A stretch of DNA of 64,000 nt, taken from Nemertoderma westbladi. Lineage: Eukaryota; Xenacoelomorpha; Nemertodermatida; Nemertodermatidae. The position numbers and the translations under genes are program-made. Location: positions 62,001 through 126,000 of the forward strand of contig JAUCBJ010004176.1 of the NCBI GenBank assembly GCA_032718475.1, in the 5' to 3' direction. This document shows positions 11,901-64,000 of the stretch, piece after piece. The notes under the pieces were generated by a model that worked only from the letters and a program-made list of their open reading frames with translations, was not told the origin of the DNA and did no database searches. Every line of letters begins with the position of its first letter. Positions within the stretch are counted from its first letter, which is position 1.

Positions 11901-14117
11901 TCCATGTCTAATATACACTGCAGTCCATGTCTAATGTATACTACAGTCCACGTCTAATGTACACTAAAGTCCATGTATAATGTACGTACACTGCAGTCCA
12001 TGACTAATGTACACTGCAGTCCACGTATAATGTACTCTACAGTCCATGTCTAATGTACACTGCAGTCCATGTCTAATGTACACTACAGTCCATGTCTAAT
12101 GTACACTAAAGTCCATGTCTAATGTACACTGCAGTCCATGTCTAATGTACACTACAGTCCATGTCTAATGTACACTAAAGTCCATGTCTAATGTACACTG
12201 CAGTCCATGTCTAATGTACACTACAGTCCATGTCTAATGTACACTAAAGTCCATGTCTAATGTACACTGCAGTCCATGTCTAATGTACACTGCAGTCCAT
12301 GTCTAATGTACACTGCAGTCCATGTCTAATATACACTGCAGTCCATGTCTAATGTATACTACAGTCCACGTCTAATGTACACTAAAGTCCATGTATAATG
12401 TACGTACACTGCAGTCCATGACTAATGTACACTGCAGTCCACGTATAATGTACTCTACAGTCCATGTCTAATGTACACTGCAGTCCATGTCTAATGTACA
12501 CTACAGTCCACGTCTAATGTACACTAAAGTCCATGTATAATGTACGTACACTGCAGTCCATGTCTAATGTACACTGCAGTCGATGTCTAATGTACACTGC
12601 AGTCCATGTCTAATATACACTGCAGTCCATGTCTAATGTATACTACAGTCCACGTCTAATGTACACTAAAGTCCATGTATAATGTACGTACACTGCAGTC
12701 CATGACTAATGTACACTGCAGTCCACGTATAATGTACTCTACAGTCCATGTCTAATGTACACTGCAGTCCATGTCTAATGTACACTGCAGTCCATGTCTA
12801 ATGTACTCTGCAGTCCATGTCTAATGTACACTGCAGTCCATGTCTAATGTACACTGCAGTCCATGTCTAATATACACTGCAGTCCATGTCTAATGTATAC
12901 TGCAGTCCATGTCTAATGTATACTACAGTCCACGTCTAATGTACACTAAAGTCCATGTATAATGTACGTACACTGCAGTCCATGACTAATGTACACTGCA
13001 GTCCACGTATAATGTACTCTACAGTACATGTCTAATGTACACTACAGTCCATGTCTAATGTACTCTACAGTCCATGTCTAATGTACACTACAGTCCATGT
13101 CTAATGTACACTGCAGTCCATGTCTAATGTACACTACAGTCCATGTCTAATGTACACTACAGTCCACGTCTAATGTACACTACAGTCCATGTCTAATGTA
13201 CACTACATTCCATGTCTAATGTACTCTACAGTACATGTCTAATGTACACTACAGTCCATGTCTAATGCACACTACAGTCCATGTCTAATGTACTCTACAG
13301 TCCATGTCTAATGTACACTGCAGTCCACGTCTAATGTACACTACAGTCCATGTCTAATGTACACTACAGACCATGTCTAATGTACACTACAGTCCATGTC
13401 TAATGTACACTGCAGTCCATGTCTAATGTACACTACATTCCATGTCTAATGTACACTACAGTCCATGTCTAATGTACACTACAGTCCACGTCTAATGTAC
13501 ACTACAGTCCATGTCTAATGTACACTACAGTCCATGTCTAATGTACACTGCAGTCCATGTCTAATGTACACTACAGTCCATGTCTAATGTACACTACAGT
13601 CCACGTCTAATGTACACTACAGTCCATGTCTAATGTACACTACAGTCCATGTCTAATGTACACTGCAGTCCATGTCTAATGTACACTACAGTCCATGTCT
13701 AATGTACACTACAGTCCATGTCTAATGTACACTACAGTCCATGTCTAATGTACACTGCAGTCCATGTCTAATGTACACTACAGTCCATGTCTAATGTACA
13801 CTACAGTCCATGTCTAATGTACACTGCAGTCCATGTCTAATGTACACTACAGTCCATGTCTAATGTACACTACAGTCCACGTCTAATGTACACTACAGTC
13901 CATGTCTAATGTACACTACAGTCCATGTCTAATGTACACTGCAGTCCATGTCTAATGTACACTACAGTCCATGTCTAATGTACACTACAGTCCACGTCTA
14001 ATGTACACTAAAGTCCATGTCTAATGTACACTACAGTCCACGTCTAATGTACACTAAAGTCCATGTCTAATGTACACTAAAGTCCATGTCTAATGTACAC
14101 TACAGTCCACGTCTAAT
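8922..14117. repeat. 23-bp minisatellite, about 5.2 kb
   Basis: Roughly 225 tandem copies of CAGTCCATGTCTAATGTACACTA with frequent variants (CACGT for CATGT, AAAGT for CAGT, an extra GTCT, or an extra GTAC giving GTACGTACACTGCAG). Variants recur in blocks. A stretch around 10003-10190 is repeated at about 10454-10650, an offset of 451 bases, which shows higher-order duplication. It has no open frame of note. Confidence 0.97.
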
Positions 14118-14186
14118 AAATGACAAATAAATGAGATTATAAATAAATATACCGGGTAAATTATAGATAGAAAAAATAATGAATGA

Positions 14187-14855
14187 TACTACTACTACTA
14201 CTAAGTCGAGCGAACTGTGGCAGTGGAAATGAGATCCTTCCAGGCTTCCCGATTCTCCATAGTTGTCGCAATTTCATTTCTCCCAAGTTCAGTATCCCTT
14301 TCAAGTTGATCTATATATGTTATGGCCGGTCGTCCACGACTACGCTTTCCATGAGTTGGTTGCCAGAAAAGTAGATCTGGTATGACCTCGTCTTTACTTC
14401 GCCAGCAGTGCCCAGTGCCCACTGAATCTTAATCTGCGTTTACGGAGGGTGGTTGATACAGGTGGTATTGTACCATAAAGCTCGGCGTTTGTCATGTGTT
14501 GTCTCCAGCTGATGTTTAGGGCTGCCCTTAGTAGTCTTGTGTAGCAACCATCAATTCGTTGTTCAAGTGATTTAGTCAGTGTCCAGGTCTCACCCCCGTA
14601 TAAAAATACACTTTCCACTGTGGCTCGAAAGAACTTCGTCTTCAGGTGCCTGGAGAGATCTGATTTCCAGATGGTATCCATTTTTGATAGAGCTACCAAA
14701 GCCTTTGCTTTCCTAACTTCTATGTCCTTTTTGTTACTCGCTATCCATGATCTAAGGTACTGGAAGTCGTCAACCTTCCTTAGTTGATTCTTATCAATGG
14801 TTGTCAAGTTTCCGTCAACATTAAAAGTCATGAATTCGGTCTTGGTGCTAATTTT
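14187..14855 (-). mobile_element. LINE (non-LTR retrotransposon) 3' fragment, RT C-terminal part
   Basis: On the minus strand, the frames 14831-14394 and 14422-14201 together give the C-terminal third of a reverse-transcriptase ORF. It has the motifs KVDDFQYL, YGGETWTLTKS, LRAALNISWRQHM, RLRFSGH and KRSRGRPA. The frame breaks where a 7-base tandem duplication (GTGCCCA twice, near 14406-14420) lies inside the SGHCWRSKD stretch. The 3' end runs into an (ACT)n/(AGT)n microsatellite at 14187-14202, typical of RTE-like LINEs. It is truncated at the 5' end. A related internal fragment sits at 43512-44074. Confidence 0.85.
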
Positions 14856-17800
14856 AGTTAATTTAACCTCATTGGTGCAGAAATAAAACTTACGAATTAA
14901 TATATTAGCTCTAGCGTAAAAATTACGTAATTGGTTATTATTAATTGTAAATTCTGCCGTGAGTTAATTTAAATTTCTGCCATTAGAAAGTTAATTGTAG
15001 TTTCTGACGTGAGTTAATATTAATTTCTGCCGTGGCTTAATTATTTGCGTTAGTTATTAGTGTGGGCCACCGTTAATATAAAACAGTTTTTTTTGTATTT
15101 TTTTGATTAAGTATACATATGGTTAGAATTTTCATCTCAATTTGGTGTTTAAGTTTGAAATTATTGTTGATTGAGTTGGGCGAATTTCTAGATGGTATAC
15201 GACGCAGTATGAAATCAAATGACATACTACTAAAAGTTTTTTCAAACCCTGAATAACACTGTTATTTAGTGGAACCCGGCCCGTACCGTGTGGGGGGGCT
15301 TTGGGTGCACTGCCCCCCCCCCCCCCCCCCAGACAAGACCCACTGCCCCCCCCCCCCCCCCAGTCATGTCTTGTTCTCTCGTCTTGTTCACAATTAATTA
15401 ATACGAATATTGTTGGTAATCAATATTATTGGATTCACTTACTACTTCTACCATGTCTACCCACTGACCTAACCTGAGTCCCCGCCATTCCATTTGGTCC
15501 AATTATAATGGCACTGGCACTGCCAGAGCAGAGCCTGTGCCGAATTACATTGCATGATGTACCGTTTATTTGTTCTATGTTGCTACTCACAACTCAGGGC
15601 TGGAAAGCTTGTTGGCAGACTGCATCTCTTTATATATTTTGATAGTAATTCAATTACACCTTACTCTAGGCCTATCAGATTGCAGCTCATATAATTACTA
15701 AACATAATCGGATGCTCCAGGTTCTCTCATTGGCTACCAGGGTGGGTTGTTCTCTGTTGACCTACAGTATTGTCTGCAGTTTGGGAGCCAGCCAGCTTGC
15801 ACCTAATAGTAATAGGCTAGGCACTGATGGTTGTTTGCGCTGGGTATACATATCTAAAATTTTATTTTTTGTAATTTTAACCTTAACTTTTGGACATAAT
15901 GCCTACAAATTTTAAACTCGACAGAAATCCGACAAAGTTATTTATTAGTGGTGGCACAAAGTTATTGGCATGTCAAAATCGTAACGACATTATCTATTTG
16001 CTATTATTGGCCCACTCCCTTAACAGTGTCAGTTCGACAAGGGTCCGCCCACTTCGTGGCTCGCCCCACACTTTCTTCAACAATTTTGATTTTACTTTAT
16101 GTACTAAATTAACTCTCACTTTACCGAATGCCCCCCAAACCCAGTTATGGGTTTGCCCCCCCCCCCCCCCAGATTTGGCCTCTGCCCCCCCCCCCCCCAG
16201 ATATAATGGTCACCATACGGGCCTGAGTGGAACCAACTATATTATTGTGGACTTGTCGAGGTCGAACTAGCTGTTCTGATATAGGTTTGGTTTACTTGAC
16301 TGAATTATTCTTAAGAAGATGAAAAAATTATATGAAAATTAATAAGGTCATAAAAGGAGTTGAGTAGCTCCCTGAACTTAATTCACTAAGTAAAATGGGC
16401 CACCTACCACCTAGGATATTACTAACACTGCATCAGTCCATCTTGTACATCCGTTTGGTTGGTGTCCGTCCGTTGTTGTTCGGACCAGCTAATAAGATTT
16501 ACCAGTTCCAACAACTCAGCCTTCTCGAGAAATTCTTACCCACAGGAATCTATGGAATGCAATCTCGCCGAAGCAAGCTTCCTCTCCTCTGGCTTCGCAT
16601 TGGTCGGTTGTTAGTGGAAGGGCTGAGTTCTCTCCTTTCTCAAACTACCTCCACTATGTTGGGTCCAATTTATAGGAAAGTTAGTTAACTGTGCACTCAT
16701 CTTCACCACGTGAGATTTAAAATAATTAAGCCGATGCAATCATTGGAGATTTATAGTTATGAAAATATGTTGTTCATAATATAATTGTATTTATTGTAGT
16801 TATTTATTTTTGTGTTACGATTTTCACTACTTATTCGATTTGCTTCCCGAATGAAAGACAACTTTTTTCAAATTCACTTCGATAATTTTTATTGCTTTAA
16901 AACTTAATAAATTTCTAACTATATTGTCTGTGATACTTAGTTATTGGCGGTGATGTAACCCTATCAGTTGGTTGTTTGCTAACGTACAACATCGACATGG
17001 TTGAAGGAAGTAAAAGAGAAATGGCTACTTTTCTTCACAATTGTTGGTATAATCAATTTATAATAGAATATCTAAAAACATCTGATTATTAAACGTATTC
17101 TTATTTACAGTATATATTATTTATGATGAAATTGGTTTCGAGAGTATAACATTTTGTTTCCTTTTTTCATTTTACAACAATAAATTGCACACAAAAGTTG
17201 CCATTTATATCAACAAAATTAGGTAGTTTTGCACCTAATTACAAGAATCAAAAATATATATTTTTTGTCACCAAAAATACACCACAATACTATTAGATTA
17301 ATACCTGGTGACTTTATCAACAATATTATTTGTTACTACTATATTATGATTTGCTTTTATAAAACCAAACTTAAAGCGATTCCCCGCACTAAAAATATTT
17401 GAATTTGAAGTTTTGAATATTTGAATTTGGTGATGCATCCAGTTTTTTTGTTGGATTTTACAGTTTCTTTTTTTTGTATAGGTGATTAATTATTTCAAGC
17501 CATTATAATTTATCAATTTCAAAAAGAACCAGATCATATACAGAGTGAGCAAGTGGCCATCAAAAATTATTCGCCGTGCATGCAGGGTGGTGCAGGGTTT
17601 TTGTAATCAGATGTTTCCGAGATTAGACGTACACCGTCTCGTTTGTTAGAGGATATATAACACCACAGGCTCTACTGCAGCCCGTAATAATTTTACCTTC
17701 AGTGGTGCGATTTCAGATTCATTGACATATCCTTGATTCTTGAAGCATCTCCCCCAATTACGCTCAATGTTTCAGACTTTTCACACCAGTCACGGCCTAT

Positions 17801-20267
17801 TCGGGCCGTTCCCGTTCCGGTATTAAAAACTGTTACGCCTTGCTTCTTTTGCCTGCCAAGTCCCCTATTACGGTCATGATTATTGTATAGGCCACTCACA
17901 GACGCCTTGCTTCTTTTGCCTGCCAAGTCCCCTATTACGGTCATGATTATTACGGGACTGGATGCAAATCCCATCTTGGCGAATTAATATCCCGCCTCAA
18001 TGTTAAATTCTCAATTTAGGAAATGGAGCAGGTTACAGTGGCTAGTTATTCTAACCAAAACAATAAACTAAACGCAATATAATAGGTTACAGTTTTATTT
18101 TTGAGAGTAATCAGCTGTTATTTGCGTCGAATTTCCCCTGAAGAGGGATGAATTTTTATTGCGTCCAGTTTCCCCCCTATCTGCTATCTGTAACTCTCAC
18201 GTGATAAGTTGATGTTATATTAATATGCTAAGATTCCCATCTCACGTGATGAGTGTTGCTATTAAGGCCAGACACTGCAAAGGATCCCTACTGGTATATT
18301 TTATCAGTTTATAAATTCTAAACGAATGTGGAATTGCTTGTAACACTATACGCTTGGCCTTAATTAAACAACATTCTTCAAATTCCTGGATTTGCAAGTC
18401 GCAAACGGCTTTGGTCGTCGCTCTTCGGGTGTATTATAACGGTGTTAGGTTGTTCGTTACAATCAGCGGGAGGTAGGAAAGGGCCTGGTTTATAATTGGA
18501 GGAGTGTGCAACTGCAAACAATCAACTTATTTTTGTTAGTTTTATCTGGAGCTAAGGGGAACTTTGTGCCAATCCTATCTTCGTCAAGTACCAACCAGTT
18601 ACTACTACACTCCCCCAACAACCCCCGGTAGGCATAAATTCTATTGAGTTCTCCTGTGTAATACAAGCCGACACTCATATAGATAATACTCTGTTAGTTC
18701 ATAAGTTTCATTTAGTTAGTATGATTATTGATTGTTGGGTTTGATTGAATATTGATTGATTAGGTTGGTTGTTAGTTGGGTATTGGATAATATTTCCAGG
18801 GGTATAAACAATTTCGCCGGCAACTACATCAGATCACCGTTACGTTATTAATGCTAAATATCAATTGAGGGAGAGGAACAGGTTAGAGTGGAGGGCTGGA
18901 CTATTCTAGGTTAAATCTTAGACAAGAGTCTAATGTTCAGGTTTCAGGTCTATTTTTGTTTATAGTTTGTCGGGTGTGTTTCACGGTTGTGGCTTAATGT
19001 TTACATCCGGTTACATCCGTATTGCGCGTAAATTATTTTTGAATAGTTTAAGTTTCATGGACTCTTATTATTTTCGATTGGAAGCTAGAAGTTCTCCAGA
19101 ATCCCGCTGGAGGGTACTAGGCAACTGATATAGTGGTACCCGTATGATAGCTTGTGAAGCGCGAAAACCCCACCAACATGTATCCTACAGCGGGTTCATT
19201 ACAAATGAAAACCCCACCAACATGTATCCTACAACGGGTACTAAACGGGTACAACGGGTATTAAAAGTCTTAGCTACTTCAGTATTTATAGCATCATCTT
19301 TTTTAGTACAAATGAATTCGATTGACTATAATAGTTGTTTTGTAGAGATGAACTTTGGCATTGGCAAGCACAAAGAACCGAATGCCTTAAACTGTAAAAG
19401 AATGTTCCTTTATAGTTTGTTGCGCGTGTGTTTGGTTAACTTTCCTCCTAGTATGAAAAGAATTCTTAGCAAAGAATTCCACCTTCCCTTGCCAAACCGC
19501 ATACCTCCGGGAACGTTGCTCTTTGTACATTTTTAACACATCAGATTAAGAATTGATTTCCTTAGTCACAGATTATTATGGGTCCTCCTTGTGTGTGTGT
19601 AATTCTTCTTTTATTACTACCCCGCACCGGATTCAGCTATTTCTGTAACGGATTAAACTATAATTAGGCGTCATTTTGTGAATATCATTAAGTTGTTTTA
19701 TATCTCTGTATTATTTTGTAAATAATTAATTATTAAACTTTACTATTATATACGTACCGTACCACTATACTACTGTTTGCGTATATATTAAACTGTTGCT
19801 ATCGCTGTGTGTGTATTTCATTTCACAAGTTTTTCAATACATACGCCTAAATTTAGTCTGCAGCTTATTGCCCATACAAGCCGATTTGTTATGCAGTGTT
19901 AATTTTTCTTTGTGAATATCTTTATGCTTTTGCTTTTTGGTATTCTCCCAGCTCGCCAGCTGTATATGCATGCGTTCTGTACATAACCCACCCCCGCTAG
20001 TATACGCCTACGCATTCTCTCCATATCATCTCTTTACCCTGTGCAACACGCTCCTTAATACTTCAACAACAATCGCCAGCTGCTATAAATATACATTCCT
20101 GCCATATTTCTAGATTCTTAGCACTAAACTGTATCGACTGCCTAGTAATATGTTAATAATATCAGTTCCTTATTTATAAACCTTTAACATTACATTGCAT
20201 CATAAAATTATGATTTAATTCATCGCATTATCCGATTTGAGTTTATTGGTTAATTATCGTTATTTAG
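14856..20267. other. Gene-free stretch
   Basis: No coding region that I can support. It holds C tracts at 15313-15330, 15346-15361, 16156-16170 and 16185-16198, a short tandem duplication (17835-17954), fragments of the CAGGTTACAGTGG family near 17980-18075 and 18865-18905, and a small duplicated block with CCCCACCAACATGTATCCTAC at 19168 and 19210. Open frames at 16395-16688 and 19144-19536 show no motif. If the exons at 7665 and 8257 belong to LATS, this is intron. Confidence 0.4.
17835..17954. repeat. Tandem duplication, two copies of about 52 bp
   Basis: The block starting CGCCTTGCTTCTTTTGCCTG and ending GGTCATGATTATT occurs twice, 67 bases apart. Confidence 0.85.
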
Positions 20268-20290
20268 GTTTAACATCCGATCGCGTTTCC

Positions 20291-63227
<42,937 letters not shown>

Positions 63228-64000
63228 CGTCTCCACGTGTATTACGTCACTGGTCGTGTATCCAGCTGCTGCAGTATGTCAGTAAACGTATCGTGCTTAT
63301 TACATACAGTTAATTATTATTAGTTATAAATCAATAACTTTACTTAATCATTAATTAATTAGTCATTAATTGAATTGTTGTTGAGTGATTCTCTAGTGTT
63401 AAGGAAGTTTATATTATAAACTCAGTCATCTTCTTATCTCAGACGTTTTGTTCAGGATCGGGGCTATTCCAATTCCTTTATGTTTTTAATTTTTTTCTCG
63501 TCTTCATTACATTTTTTTATAAGTTCATCAGGAAGGTACTAATTTTTTACTCTTTTCGTTTATCTATAAATAATTATAATGGCTACGCCTATTAATTGTA
63601 AATGTTATAAATTAAATTATTTACTAAGTGCGGTATTCATTAGGTAGTATTATAGTATTACAGTATGGTCCTTCACGATGTTTCTGTTTGCAGTTCCAAC
63701 GTGCAAATTAGAATTATTTATTATAACACATGCAAAATATATTCACATATCATTTCTAGCAAATAAACTTGATTAAATCTTGTGCATTGGAGAGCTTCGT
63801 AAATCCTAAGTGGGTGGTTAACTTTATGTCAGCTACATTGTAAGTAGAACATCTGTAATAATAATAATATGCGATAAATATTATTTGCCCAGCCTAGAAA
63901 TTCAAAATGGATTGCACATGCACACCAGGGTTACAGCCAGCGGTCACAAAAGTAACGACAAAGGTGTTAAACATAGTGACAAAGGTGTTAAATGTAATAC
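63228..64000 (+). other. LATS 3' UTR and flank
   Basis: AT-rich, no second gene. The clearest poly(A) signal is AATAAA at 63762-63767, about 535 bases after the stop. A short direct repeat (GACAAAGGTGTTAAA) is at 63957 and 63979. Confidence 0.5.
63762..63767 (+). promoter_or_regulatory. Candidate LATS poly(A) signal
   Basis: AATAAA within an AT-rich tail, the only canonical hexamer after the stop codon that I noticed. Confidence 0.35.

Noticed and set aside
19144-19536. 130-codon frame just upstream of LATS as an extra exon
   Set aside because: No splice sites of the right phase and no LATS-like or other motif. It includes a local sequence duplication.

Overview
This is a piece of an animal (metazoan) nuclear genome. 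The genes have spliceosomal introns with GT/AG borders, the central gene is a Hippo-pathway kinase, and about half of the window is minisatellite DNA, inverted-repeat elements and broken retrotransposons. The species cannot be fixed from the sequence. The repeat-rich, low-GC introns and the protein sequences suggest a marine invertebrate, which is only an impression.

The organising gene is a LATS/Warts kinase on the + strand. Eight coding exons between 20291 and 63227 join with compatible phases into a 1215-codon protein. Its introns are up to 18 kb long and hold two other protein genes. The 13.3-kb intron 28077-41410 contains an intronless, full-length MED15 (Mediator subunit) on the + strand at 32832-34964. 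The 18.2-kb intron 44554-62782 contains a four-exon IFT46 (intraflagellar transport) gene on the - strand at 45225-50259. The first IFT46 exon encodes a long extension of Ser/Asp/Lys/Asn-rich repeats.

The same 13.3-kb LATS intron also carries seven copies of what looks like an undescribed box C/D snoRNA family, at 35156, 35914, 36668, 38974, 39740, 40507 and 41122, all on the LATS sense strand. Each has C, D' and D boxes at regular positions. The terminal stem and an internal hairpin change in a compensatory way between copies. The array was enlarged by a roughly 2.2-kb segmental duplication whose junction falls inside a snoRNA copy. One duplicate was then interrupted by a 1.6-kb foldback element made of 15/17-bp tandem repeats, with an 8-bp target-site duplication. 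A degenerate eighth snoRNA copy lies at 46140.

Layout. 1-390: nothing seen. 391-1839: unrecognised cysteine-rich gene broken by three in-frame TGA codons. 1840-8900: repeats, a 2.6-kb TIR element containing a MITE, and two possible exons at 7665 and 8257 that are phase-compatible with LATS. 8922-14117: 23-bp minisatellite. 14187-14855: LINE fragment. 14856-20267: mostly featureless. 20291-28076: first five LATS exons with TIR elements and LINE debris in the introns. 28077-41410: intron with a foldback element, retroelement relics, MED15, snoRNAs and the segmental duplication. 41411-44553: two kinase exons separated by nested inverted repeats. 44554-62782: intron with IFT46, two MITEs with intact target-site duplications, a 43-bp minisatellite (51548-55436) and a 65-bp minisatellite (57590-62600). 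62783-63227: last LATS exon. 63228-64000: LATS 3' flank.

The three protein genes act in separate processes: growth control by phosphorylating YAP/Yorkie, transcription through Mediator, and cilium assembly. Nothing in the sequence shows that they work together, but their nesting means that LATS transcription runs through MED15 and the snoRNAs in sense and through IFT46 in antisense.
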